Assembly (NCBI GenBank): GCA_021199695.1
Contig: JAJQHP010000100.1
Coordinates: 1 to 9,734 of the forward strand
Direction: 5' to 3'
From: Clostridiales bacterium
Lineage (GTDB): Bacteria > Bacillota > Clostridia > Oscillospirales > Oscillospiraceae
DNA length: 9,734 nt
In this document: piece by piece, positions 1 through 6,620 of the stretch
Layout of the letters: every line of letters starts with the position of its first letter
Numbering within the stretch: position 1 is the stretch's first letter
Made by a program: the position numbers and the translations under genes
Notes under the pieces: model-generated
The model's database searches: none
Seen by the model: the letters and a program-made list of their open reading frames with translations, nothing else
Told to the model about the DNA's origin: nothing

Positions 1-452
1 ACGCCGCCCAGGTACTTCTCCAGCTTCTCCTGCTCGTGGAGCAGCTTGATGACTTCCTTCTTGGGGAGCATATCAAAGGTGCCGTCCTCCTGCATCTTCT
101 TCAGCTGAGCCAGACGGTCCACACGGGTGCGCATGGTCTTGAAGTTGGTCAGCATACCGCCCAGCCAGCGGGAGTTCACATAGAACATACCGCAGCGGCC
201 GGACTCCTCACGGATGGCGTCCTGGGCCTGCTTCTTGGTGCCCACGAAGAGGACGGTCTTGCCCTCGGCGGCGATGTCCTTCACGAAGGAGTAGGCCTCC
301 TCCAGCTTCTTCACCGTCTTCTGCAGGTCGATGATATAGATGCCGTTACGCTCGGTGTAAATGTAAGCGGCCATCTTGGGGTTCCACCGACGGGTCTGGT
401 GGCCGAAGTGAACGCCGGCCTCCAGGAGCTGTTTCATAGATACGACTGCCAT
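1..452 (-). CDS. rpsB: 30S ribosomal protein S2 (N-terminal part, cut by window edge)
   Basis: This is ribosomal protein S2 of the small subunit, needed for a translation-competent 30S particle and located near the S1 and mRNA entry side. Translation from the ATG at 452-450 begins [20 protein letters not shown] and continues with [23 protein letters not shown], and [11 protein letters not shown], followed by [10 protein letters not shown]; these are the conserved S2 landmarks. The start is set by an AGGAGG at 467-462, nine bases before the ATG. About 150 codons are visible; the usual protein is about 240-260 residues, so the C-terminal third lies beyond position 1. In Firmicutes rpsB is normally followed by tsf, which cannot be checked here. 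A near-consensus promoter and a leader of about 105 nt precede it. Identification is secure. Confidence 0.97.
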   Translation of the reverse strand, partial: MAVVSMKQLLEAGVHFGHQTRRWNPKMAAYIYTERNGIYIIDLQKTVKKLEEAYSFVKDIAAEGKTVLFVGTKKQAQDAIREESGRCGMFYVNSRWLGGMLTNFKTMRTRVDRLAQLKKMQEDGTFDMLPKKEVIKLLHEQEKLEKYLGG

Positions 453-557
453 GGATTGATTCCTCCTAAAAAATTTGTTGATCCCTCCACCGGGTTCATC
501 CTCTGCGTCCACCGCAAGCGGCAACAGGGCGCAAAATCCCCCTGGTGTGCGTAATCC
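453..557 (-). promoter_or_regulatory. rpsB 5' leader, candidate autoregulatory region
   Basis: This is about 105 nt between the predicted transcription start and the rpsB ATG. Small helices can be drawn: CAGGG (544-540) with CCCTG (529-525), and CCG (521-519) with CGG (514-512). The stretch before the ribosome binding site is AT-rich. S2 represses its own synthesis through the leader in Gammaproteobacteria. I do not recognise that structure here, so any autoregulatory role is inference. No open frame of note lies inside it. Confidence 0.35.
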
Positions 558-563
558 TGAGTT

Positions 564-592
564 ACTATACTATAAAGTGTTCCCGTTTGCAA
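564..592 (-). promoter_or_regulatory. Sigma-A promoter for rpsB
   Basis: On the minus strand the -35 box is TTGCAA (592-587) and the -10 box is TATAGT (569-564), separated by exactly 17 bases. Matches to the consensus are 4/6 and 5/6. It lies about 40 bases downstream of the metH stop codon. No terminator is visible between metH and this promoter, so some readthrough from metH is possible. Confidence 0.8.
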
Positions 593-631
593 GGGGTTTT
601 TCCGGATTTTTCAAAATTATTTCGGTATTCG

Positions 632-3004
632 TCACCCCAGCACCTTCCGGGCGATCTCCACGCTCTCCCGGGCGTCCTTGGCGTAGAAGTCCGCCCCAAT
701 CTCTTTGGCGTACTCCGGGGTGAGCACCGCGCCCCCCACCCAGATCTGGCAGGGGTGGCCGGACGCGTGCAGGGCGGCGATGGTGCGGCGCATACTCTCC
801 ACCGTGGTGGTCATCAGGGCGGAGAGGCCCACCAGGCGGACGTCGTGGGCGATGGCGGCGTCCACCACCTTCTGCACCGGCACGTCCCGGCCCAGGTCGA
901 TGATCTGGTAGCCGTAGTTCTCCAGGATGACCTTGACGATGTTCTTGCCGATGTCGTGGATGTCCCCCTCCACTGTGGCCATGACGATCTTGCCCTTGGA
1001 GACGGACTCCCCGCCCCGGTTGAGGATGGACTGCTTGATGACCTCAAAGGCCTCGCAGGAGGCGTTGGCGGAGTTGATGAGCTGGGGGAGGAAGATCTCC
1101 TGCCGCTCGTACCGCTCCCCCACCAGGTCCAGGGCGGGGATGAGCTCCTCGTTGACGATTTCCAGCTCGGTTTTCGTTTTCAGCAGCTCCACCGTCAGGC
1201 GGCGGCACTCGTCCTTCAATCCCTTGCCCACGGCGGTAGCCATGTCCATTTCCGCCCCTGCGCTGGAGACAGCGGGGGCGACAGGCGCGGCGGGGGCAGC
1301 GGCGAACCGCTGAATATAGGCGGCGGCGTCCCGGTCCTCCCCGGAGAGCACCCGGAAGGCAGCCACCGCGTCCATCATCTGCCTCTGGTTGGGGTTGATG
1401 ATGGGCAGGTCGAGGCCGCACCCCATGGCCTGGACCAGAAAGCTCTCCGTGATACGGGTGCGATCCGGCAGGCCGAAGGAGATGTTGGACACCCCCAGGA
1501 CATTGTGCAGCCCCAGCTCCTCCTTCACCTGCCGCACGGCGGAGAGGGTCTCCGCCGCCTGCTCCTGCTGGGCGGAGACGGTGAGGGTCAGGCAGTCGAT
1601 GTACACATCCTCCCGGGGGATGCCCGCCGCCAGGGCGGCGCTCAGGATGCGTCGGGCGATGGTCATCCGCTCCTCCGCCGTCTGGGGGATGCCGTTTTCG
1701 TCCATAGCCAGTCCCACCACGGCGGCGCCGTACTTTTTGACGATGGGCAGGACGGAGGCCAGCACCTCCCCCTTGCCGTTGACCGAGTTGACGATGGCCT
1801 TGCCGGTGTAGCACCGGAGGCCCGCCTCGATGGCCCGGGGGTCAGAGGAGTCGATCTGCAGCGGCAGGGGGACCATAGCCTGGAGGGCGGAGACCACGTC
1901 CACCATCATGGCGGGCTCGTCCAGGCCGGGCAGGCCCACGTTCACGTCCAGAATGTCCGCCCCCGCCTCCTGCTGTTCCATGCCCCGCTCCAGAATGTAG
2001 TTCAGGTCGTGCTCCCGGAGGGCCTGCTGGAAGCGCTTTTTCCCCGTGGGGTTGATGCGCTCCCCGATGACCCGGACGCCGTTTAGCTCCACCACCTTCG
2101 AGGCGCAGCAGACTCCGTGGCGGCTCCTGGGGGGCCGTTTTCCGGGGGCGCGCCCCTCCAGGGCGGCGGACAGGGCGCGGATAAAGTCCGGGGTGGTGCC
2201 GCAGCAGCCCCCCAGAATGGTGATGCCCAGGTCGGCAAAAGCGGTCATCTGCCGGGCAAATTCCTCCGGGGCCAGGTCGTAGGCGTTGGTCACCGGGTCG
2301 GGGAGACCGGCGTTGGGCTTGACGATGAGGGGGAGGTCGGTCCACTGGACCAGCTCCTCCATGAGGGGGTAGATCTCCTTCGGCCCCAGAGAGCAGTTCA
2401 CCCCCACGGCGTCCACCCCCAGGCCCTGTAAGGTCAGGGCCATGGCGGGGACGGTGCAGCCGGTGAAGGTGCGGCGGTTCTCCTCAAAGGTCATGGTGAC
2501 GTACACCGGCAGGCGGGAATGCTCCTTCGCCGCCAGCACCGCCGCCCGGACCTCTCCCAGGTCGGTCATCGTCTCGAACACCACCAGATCGGCTCCGGCG
2601 GCGGCTCCCGCCTCCACCATCTCCCGGTAGAGGTCGTAGGCCTCCTGGAAGGACAGGGTCCCCAGCGGCTCCAACAGCTCCCCGATGGGGCCGATATCCA
2701 GAGCCACCTTCACGGCCGTCCCCTGGGCGGCCCGGCGGGCGATCTCCACCGCCCGGCGGATCACCTGGGCGGGCCGGTAGCCCGTCCCCGCCAGCTTATG
2801 GGCGTTGGCCCCGAAGGTGTTGGCGTAAATCACGCCGCTGCCCGCCTGAATATAGTCCCGGTGGACCCGCTCCACCACCTCCGGATGTTCGAAGCACATC
2901 AGCTCCGGCCGCATCCCCAGGGGCATCCCCGCCGCCAGCAGCTGGGTGCCGGTGGCCCCGTCCAGCAGCAGGAACGGCGTTTCGCTCCGCTTGTTATCCT
3001 CCAC
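632..3004 (-). CDS. metH: Cobalamin-dependent methionine synthase, without activation domain
   Basis: It transfers a methyl group from 5-methyltetrahydrofolate through cobalamin to homocysteine, giving methionine and tetrahydrofolate in the cytosol. Domains in order over 790 residues: homocysteine S-methyltransferase (about 10-285) with DGATGTQL near the N-terminus and the zinc cysteines C204 (GVNCSLGP) and C267-C268 (GGCCGTTPDF); pterin-binding barrel (about 305-560) opening with GERINPTG; an Ala/Pro-rich linker (about 568-585); the cobalamin cap (about 590-665); and the Rossmann B12 domain, whose DIHDIG (681-686) supplies the base-off ligand H683. The protein ends after the B12 domain, so the roughly 330-residue reactivation domain of E. 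coli MetH (1227 residues) is absent. The gene just upstream appears to supply it. The start is a GTG at 3004-3002, with AAGGAGGG at 3019-3012 seven bases ahead. It overlaps the upstream gene by 11 bases, which suggests coupled translation. Confidence 0.96.
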   Translation of the reverse strand: MEDNKRSETPFLLLDGATGTQLLAAGMPLGMRPELMCFEHPEVVERVHRDYIQAGSGVIYANTFGANAHKLAGTGYRPAQVIRRAVEIARRAAQGTAVKVALDIGPIGELLEPLGTLSFQEAYDLYREMVEAGAAAGADLVVFETMTDLGEVRAAVLAAKEHSRLPVYVTMTFEENRRTFTGCTVPAMALTLQGLGVDAVGVNCSLGPKEIYPLMEELVQWTDLPLIVKPNAGLPDPVTNAYDLAPEEFARQMTAFADLGITILGGCCGTTPDFIRALSAALEGRAPGKRPPRSRHGVCCASKVVELNGVRVIGERINPTGKKRFQQALREHDLNYILERGMEQQEAGADILDVNVGLPGLDEPAMMVDVVSALQAMVPLPLQIDSSDPRAIEAGLRCYTGKAIVNSVNGKGEVLASVLPIVKKYGAAVVGLAMDENGIPQTAEERMTIARRILSAALAAGIPREDVYIDCLTLTVSAQQEQAAETLSAVRQVKEELGLHNVLGVSNISFGLPDRTRITESFLVQAMGCGLDLPIINPNQRQMMDAVAAFRVLSGEDRDAAAYIQRFAAAPAAPVAPAVSSAGAEMDMATAVGKGLKDECRRLTVELLKTKTELEIVNEELIPALDLVGERYERQEIFLPQLINSANASCEAFEVIKQSILNRGGESVSKGKIVMATVEGDIHDIGKNIVKVILENYGYQIIDLGRDVPVQKVVDAAIAHDVRLVGLSALMTTTVESMRRTIAALHASGHPCQIWVGGAVLTPEYAKEIGADFYAKDARESVEIARKVLG

Positions 3005-3662
3005 AGGGGGTCCCTCCTTTTCTCATGGCGCAGTTTTCGTACATGGCGCAGCCTGCACAGCCCTGGCTCCGCCGGTGCCGGGGGGTGTCGGCTATCCCCA
3101 GCACCGCCGTCACCGACTTCCGGGGGACCATAATGCCGCTGGCCGTCAGGGAAAGGCCGATGCGCCGCTGGGTGTCCAGCAGACGGCACAGCTCCGGCTG
3201 CTGCCCGATGGGGAAATCCCCGTACCCGGGGCTGAACCGGTCGGTGAGATACTTCCCCCGCTCCCGCCACTCGGCCCGGAGCTGCTCCTCCAGTTGGTCG
3301 CAGACCGCCTCCACCCCGGCGGAGGCGCAACAGTCCAGCACCAGGGCCTGGGCCATGTCCTGCACCTCTTTCCGGAGGAGCAGGGTCTCCACATCTGGGC
3401 CTAATGTGACCGCCATCAGGACGACCTGACGGCAACCCTGCAAGTGGCGGCGGATGTCCTCCCCCTGGAAGGTGACGGAGGTCCCCACGGGATGGGTCCC
3501 CTCCAGGTCCAGCAGACGCCAGACCAGCCGGGGCCGGGCCGCCGCCGCAATCTGGGCGATTCCCGCCCGGACCAGGCGGAGCAGCTCCTCCGGCGGCTCC
3601 CGGGTGCAGCCCAGGTAGCGGAGGATCTCCCGTTCATTGAATTGTGACGGCGTCAGCTCCAA
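2994..3662 (-). CDS. Stand-alone methionine synthase activation-domain protein
   Basis: This 222-residue protein resembles the C-terminal activation domain of MetH, which binds S-adenosylmethionine and holds oxidised cob(II)alamin for reductive remethylation. The key signature is RFSPGYGDFP at about 142-151, corresponding to the RPAPGYP AdoMet-binding motif of E. coli MetH. It is followed by a LLDTQRRIGLSLTASGIMVP segment (161-180) typical of the domain. It lies directly upstream of a MetH that lacks this domain and overlaps it by 11 bases, so the two products very probably work as one enzyme. The C-terminus carries C202, C205, C211 and C220, unlike the fused E. coli domain, and could bind a metal or Fe-S cluster (inference). 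The best start I find is TTG at 3662, since there is no in-frame ATG nearby. The ribosome binding site is only a weak G-rich run, so the start is uncertain. The leader is about 25 nt, leaving no room for a cobalamin or SAM riboswitch. Confidence 0.85.
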   Translation of the reverse strand: MELTPSQFNEREILRYLGCTREPPEELLRLVRAGIAQIAAAARPRLVWRLLDLEGTHPVGTSVTFQGEDIRRHLQGCRQVVLMAVTLGPDVETLLLRKEVQDMAQALVLDCCASAGVEAVCDQLEEQLRAEWRERGKYLTDRFSPGYGDFPIGQQPELCRLLDTQRRIGLSLTASGIMVPRKSVTAVLGIADTPRHRRSQGCAGCAMYENCAMRKGGTPCGG

Positions 3663-3693
3663 GGCGGTCCACCCCCGTTTCTCTGTTACCAGC

Positions 3694-3722
3694 AGTATAC
3701 CCGATTATGAGGGAAAAAGGAA
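3694..3722 (-). promoter_or_regulatory. Probable promoter of the metH operon
   Basis: A -10 hexamer TATACT lies at 3699-3694 on the minus strand. Seventeen bases further up is TTCCTT (3722-3717), a poor -35 with 3/6 matches. It sits between the upstream terminator (3737-3769) and the TTG start at 3662, where a promoter is expected. The weak -35 suggests modest strength or activator dependence. Confidence 0.5.
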
Positions 3723-3736
3723 GAGGCAGGAAACCG

Positions 3737-3769
3737 AAAAACGGCGGTTCCGAAGGTTCGGAACCGCCG
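3737..3769 (-). terminator. Rho-independent terminator of the HTH-protein gene
   Basis: The arms at 3757-3769 and 3742-3754 are perfectly complementary over 13 bases, GC-rich at the base, with a very short centre (in practice about 12 pairs and a 4-base loop). On the minus strand the stem is followed at once by TTTTT (3741-3737). It lies 24 bases past the stop codon at 3793. This is a textbook intrinsic terminator, and it separates the HTH gene from the metH operon. Confidence 0.93.
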
Positions 3770-3792
3770 CATTGCGTTATCAGTGGTCGTAC

Positions 3793-4161
3793 TCAGGCCT
3801 CGGTGGACTCGCTCTCGGCGGGCTGCTCGGCAGCCTTGCCCTCCTGCTCCCGCTTCTGCTCCTCCAGCACCCAGCGCTTGAAGGTGCCGGGAGAGACGCC
3901 CAGCATCTGAGAGGCGGCGCGGGCGCTGACCTTCTCATCGCAGTACATGGTGTAGATGCTCTGGAACTTTCTGGGACGCTTCGCAGGGGGACGGCCCAGA
4001 CGGACGCCCCGCTCCCGGGCGTTGCGCAGGCCCTCGCTCTGACGCCGGACCAGAGCGGCGCGGCGCTCTGCCTCGTCCGCCCGGATGACCTCCATCACCT
4101 GGGCCGCCAGCTCGTCGTTATTCAGCAGCTCAAAGATTTTGCCTTCGTTTTCCTTTAACAT
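3793..4161 (-). CDS. Orphan serine-recombinase-type DNA-binding protein (HTH, no catalytic domain)
   Basis: This is a 122-residue protein without a recognised name. Residues 1-35 form an acidic, probably helical segment (FELLNNDELAAQVMEVI). Residues about 38-63 (RRQSEGLRNARERGVRLGRP and a basic stretch ending KRPRK) match the hinge and minor-groove arm of resolvases and invertases, including the GRP at 56-58. Residues about 76-97 (SARAASQMLGVSPGTFKRWV) match the helix-turn-helix that follows in those enzymes. The rest is a Glu/Lys-rich tail. The N-terminal catalytic domain, with its active-site serine, is absent, and the gene has its own start, leader, promoter and terminator. It therefore looks like a free-standing DNA-binding protein rather than a recombinase fragment. 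The start ATG 4161-4159 follows AAAAGGAG (4181-4174) at a long 12-base spacing. An ATG at 4172 is out of frame and stops after five codons. Role unknown; a transcription factor or nucleoid protein is inference. Confidence 0.8.
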   Translation of the reverse strand: MLKENEGKIFELLNNDELAAQVMEVIRADEAERRAALVRRQSEGLRNARERGVRLGRPPAKRPRKFQSIYTMYCDEKVSARAASQMLGVSPGTFKRWVLEEQKREQEGKAAEQPAESESTEA

Positions 4162-4298
4162 GGGCTACTCATACTCCTTTTACAAGTCGATTCGGCTCGA
4201 ACCTTTGACCGGGCAAACCTCCCCGCTGCTGGGCCTGCCACAGGGAAGTCACTTCAACGCGTAAGCCCGGCCATGCCGTCAAAGCTGTACTTGTTAGT
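4162..4298 (-). promoter_or_regulatory. Structured 5' leader of the HTH gene, no known class recognised
   Basis: The predicted transcript starts near 4298 and runs about 137 nt to the ATG. Hand folding gives a closed three-way junction. P0 pairs ACAAGT (4294-4289) with ACTTGT (4187-4182), immediately before the AAAAGGAG ribosome binding site. P1 pairs CTTTGAC (4284-4278) with GTCAAAG (4209-4203). P2 pairs CGGGC (4269-4265) with GCCCG (4214-4210), leaving an 8-nt bulge on one side only. P3 pairs CTTCCC (4248-4243) with GGGGAG (4224-4219), with one G-U pair. A second arm pairs GGTTCG (4203-4198) with CGAATC (4194-4189). The outer helix abutting the ribosome binding site suggests control of translation by a ligand, protein or temperature, but that is inference. 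Confidence 0.6.
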
Positions 4299-4304
4299 AG
4301 GTTT

Positions 4305-4333
4305 ATTATAATTTATCATTTTACCAATGTCAA
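4305..4333 (-). promoter_or_regulatory. Perfect-consensus sigma-A promoter for the HTH gene
   Basis: On the minus strand TTGACA (4333-4328) and TATAAT (4310-4305) are separated by exactly 17 bases, so both hexamers match the consensus at every position. The upstream DNA (about 4334-4375) is A/T-rich, as in an UP element. This is the strongest-looking promoter in the window, notable for a small regulator-like gene, and suggests that control is exerted after initiation. Confidence 0.92.
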
Positions 4334-4383
4334 CCGTTTTGGACGAAAATTTTTTAAATTTTAGTGAACACCTTTTTCCCCTG

Positions 4384-4431
4384 AAAAAAAGCAGGGCAAC
4401 AGGGAAGCGGGGGAGGTCCGCCCTCCCCCGC
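4384..4431 (-). terminator. Likely terminator downstream of cysS
   Basis: A perfect 10-bp GC-rich stem (arms 4422-4431 and 4407-4416, loop 4417-4421) begins 16 bases past the cysS stop. On the minus strand a run of seven T (4390-4384) follows, but only after 16 intervening bases. The layout is therefore not canonical. It most likely ends the cysE-cysS transcript, possibly with reduced efficiency. Confidence 0.6.
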
Positions 4432-4446
4432 CGGTTATCCGTCCGT

Positions 4447-5856
4447 TCACTCTTTTTTCCACTGAACGCCCTGTTTGGTATCTTTAAGGATTATCCCCAT
4501 TTGCTTCAGCTCGTCCCGGATACGGTCGGCCTCCGCCCAGTTCTTTGCCGCCCGGGCGGCCTGGCGCTGAGCGATGAGGGCCTCCACCTGGTCGTCCAGG
4601 CTCTCCTCCTTCTCCCGGGCATAGAGCAGTCCCAGCACGCCGGTAAACTCCCCGATCAGCTTCAGCAGGGCGGCTGCGCCCGCCTTGGTGGGCTTCTGCT
4701 CCGGGGCTACCGCCCGGTTCGCCGCCCGGACCAGCTCAAAGAGGACGGAGACGGCGTCGGCGGTGTTGAAGTCGTCGTCCATGGCGGCGTCGAACCGCTC
4801 CCGGTAGGTCCCCGCCTCGTCGAGGACTGCCTGCTCCACCGGGTTGGGGCCGCCCTCCCCGCCGTTTTCTGCCAGGAAGGTCAGGTTGTCCCGGGCGGAG
4901 TACAGCCGCTCCAGAGCGGCCTGGGCCTGCTGGAGGGATTCTGCGGAGTAGTTCAGGGGGGTGCGGTAGTGGGCGGAGAGCATGAACAGGCGGATGGGCT
5001 CATAGCCATAGACCTCCGCCGCGTCCCGGACGGTGAAGAAGTTCCCCTGGGACTTGGACATCTTCTTGTTGTCGATGTTCAAAAAGCCGTTGTGCATCCA
5101 GTAGTGGACGAAGGGGGCGTCGTTGGCCGCCTCGGACTGGGCGATCTCGTTCTCGTGGTGGGGGAACTGGAGGTCCTCGCCGCCGCAGTGGATGTCGATG
5201 GTCTTGCCCAGATACTTCCGGTTCATGGCGGAGCACTCGATGTGCCAGCCGGGACGGCCCTTGCCCCAGGGGGAGTCCCAGGCAGGCTCGCCGGGCTTGG
5301 CCGCCTTCCACAGGGCGAAATCCAGGGGGTTCTCCTTCTCGTCATTCACGTCGATGCGGGCCCCGGACATCAGATCCTCGATGGGCTGGTGGGACAGCTT
5401 GCCGTAGCCCTTGAATTTCAGGGTGCGGTAGTACACGTCTCCGCTGGGCACCGGATAGGCGTAGCCCTTGTCCACCAGGGTCTGCACCAGGTCGATGATC
5501 TCGTCCATGGTCTCGGTGGCTCTGGGGTGGATGGTGGCGGGGCGGACCCCCAGGCCCTGGGCGTCGGTGAAGTACTCCTGAATATACTTCTCCGCCACCT
5601 CCTGGCTGGAAATGCCCTCCTCGTTGGCCCGTTTGATGATCTTATCGTCCACATCGGTAAAGTTCTGGACGAAGGTCACATCATAGCCCCGGTACTCCAG
5701 ATACCGCCGGAGCACGTCAAAGAGGATGATGGGCCGGGCGTTGCCCACATGGATGAGGTTGTATACGGTGGGGCCGCAGGCGTACATCCGCACCTTGCCC
5801 TCCTCGATGGGGACGAACTCCTCCTTGCGGCGGGTCATAGAGTTAAAAATTTCCAT
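4447..5856 (-). CDS. cysS: Cysteinyl-tRNA synthetase
   Basis: It charges tRNA-Cys with cysteine using ATP in the cytosol. The 469 residues match the usual length of about 465. Class I signatures are present: HVGN at 36-39 (the HIGH motif in its common CysRS form), within [18 protein letters not shown], and KMSKS at 265-269. The zinc site that selects cysteine over serine is intact: C27, C208 (WHIECSAM), H233 and E237 (FPHHENE). The C-terminal helical anticodon-binding region follows. The start ATG 5856-5854 shares one base with the cysE stop (TAATG), and its AGGAGG lies inside the last codons of cysE, so translation is coupled. Expression depends on the cysteine T-box upstream of cysE. Confidence 0.97.
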   Translation of the reverse strand: MEIFNSMTRRKEEFVPIEEGKVRMYACGPTVYNLIHVGNARPIILFDVLRRYLEYRGYDVTFVQNFTDVDDKIIKRANEEGISSQEVAEKYIQEYFTDAQGLGVRPATIHPRATETMDEIIDLVQTLVDKGYAYPVPSGDVYYRTLKFKGYGKLSHQPIEDLMSGARIDVNDEKENPLDFALWKAAKPGEPAWDSPWGKGRPGWHIECSAMNRKYLGKTIDIHCGGEDLQFPHHENEIAQSEAANDAPFVHYWMHNGFLNIDNKKMSKSQGNFFTVRDAAEVYGYEPIRLFMLSAHYRTPLNYSAESLQQAQAALERLYSARDNLTFLAENGGEGGPNPVEQAVLDEAGTYRERFDAAMDDDFNTADAVSVLFELVRAANRAVAPEQKPTKAGAAALLKLIGEFTGVLGLLYAREKEESLDDQVEALIAQRQAARAAKNWAEADRIRDELKQMGIILKDTKQGVQWKKE

Positions 5857-6542
5857 TACTGCTCCTCCTGTTCCGCTTCCTGCTTCTGCTGATTTTGTAA
5901 ATACTGTTCATCCAGCTGCTGCTCCAGGAACTCCACCCGGGAGAGCAGGGATTTCATCGTCTCGGCCACAGGGTCGGTGACGTGGATCTGGTCCACGTTG
6001 CTGGCGTAGGCCACCCGCTGGCCGGAAATTTTCACCACATGGGCGGGGACGCCCACGGCGGTGGCGTCCGGGGGGACCTCCTGCAGGACCACCGCGTTGG
6101 CGGCGATACGGGCCCCGTCCCCCACCTTAAAGGGTCCCAGCACCTTGGCTCCGGTGCCGATGAGCACGTTGTTGCCGATGGTGGGGTGGCGCTTACCCTG
6201 GTCCTTGCCGGTGCCGCCCAGGGTCACGCCCTGGTAGAGCAGCACATCGTCCCCCAGCTCCGCCGTCTCCCCGATGACGATGCCCATGCCGTGGTCGATG
6301 ACCAGGCGGCGGCCGATGGTCGCCCCCGGGTGGATCTCAATGCCCGTCCAGAACCGGGCCCACTGGGAGATACATCGGGCCAGGAACCGCAGGCCGTGGA
6401 CGTGGAGAAAATGGGCCAGGCGGTAATAGATGGTGGCCAGGACGCCGGGATAGAGCAGGAAAATCTCCAGCTTGCTCCGGGCGGCGGGGTCCCTGGCCTG
6501 ATAGGCCCCCAGCAGCTCGCTCAGTCTTTGAAACAATTTCAT
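5856..6542 (-). CDS. cysE: Serine O-acetyltransferase
   Basis: It transfers an acetyl group from acetyl-CoA to L-serine, giving O-acetylserine, the carbon skeleton for cysteine synthesis. At 228 residues it is the short Gram-positive form. It has an N-terminal helical part (about 1-65) and then a left-handed beta-helix of hexapeptide repeats from about 68 to 168. Within the latter are DHGMGIVIGETAELGDDV, with catalytic-type D83-H84, and TLGGTGKDQGKRHPTIG around 108-123. The last 28 residues are Gln/Glu-rich and probably a short coiled coil. No cysteine synthase gene is adjacent. The start ATG 6542-6540 follows GGAG at 6555-6552 by nine bases. It is the first gene of a cysE-cysS operon controlled by the T-box in its leader. 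Confidence 0.95.
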   Translation of the reverse strand: MKLFQRLSELLGAYQARDPAARSKLEIFLLYPGVLATIYYRLAHFLHVHGLRFLARCISQWARFWTGIEIHPGATIGRRLVIDHGMGIVIGETAELGDDVLLYQGVTLGGTGKDQGKRHPTIGNNVLIGTGAKVLGPFKVGDGARIAANAVVLQEVPPDATAVGVPAHVVKISGQRVAYASNVDQIHVTDPVAETMKSLLSRVEFLEQQLDEQYLQNQQKQEAEQEEQ

Positions 6543-6587
6543 CTACATCCGCTCCATATTCCGTTGATACATCGTCAAATGGAACAC

Positions 6588-6620
6588 AAAAACCGCCTCC
6601 TGCCCAAAGGCAAGAGGCGG
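6588..6620 (-). terminator. T-box regulatory terminator
   Basis: The stem arms at 6609-6620 and 6593-6604 give 12 pairs including one G-U, around a 4-base loop. The minus-strand T-run 6592-6588 follows directly. The 5' arm is the same segment used by the antiterminator, so the two folds exclude one another. It lies 45 bases before the cysE start. Confidence 0.93.

Noticed and set aside
545..2086. Long plus-strand open frame opposite metH
   Set aside because: It lies wholly antisense to a well-supported methionine synthase, is rich in Gly/His/Val/Leu repeats typical of antisense GC-rich codons, and shows no domain or start signal.
4182..4209. tRNA or tmRNA remnant suggested by GGTTCGAGCC
   Set aside because: The TTCGA loop is not flanked by the 5-bp T-stem, no acceptor or anticodon arm can be formed, and no CCA-type end is present. 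The segment fits better as a hairpin in the leader.
4261..4290. Resemblance to part of a c-di-GMP-I riboswitch (GGCATGGCCGGGC)
   Set aside because: Only a short string is similar. The rest of the aptamer would have to lie upstream of the predicted transcription start, and the required second arm is absent.
4327..5892. Long plus-strand open frame opposite cysS
   Set aside because: It is the antisense shadow of cysteinyl-tRNA synthetase, with low-complexity Gly/Val/Leu composition and no ribosome binding site.
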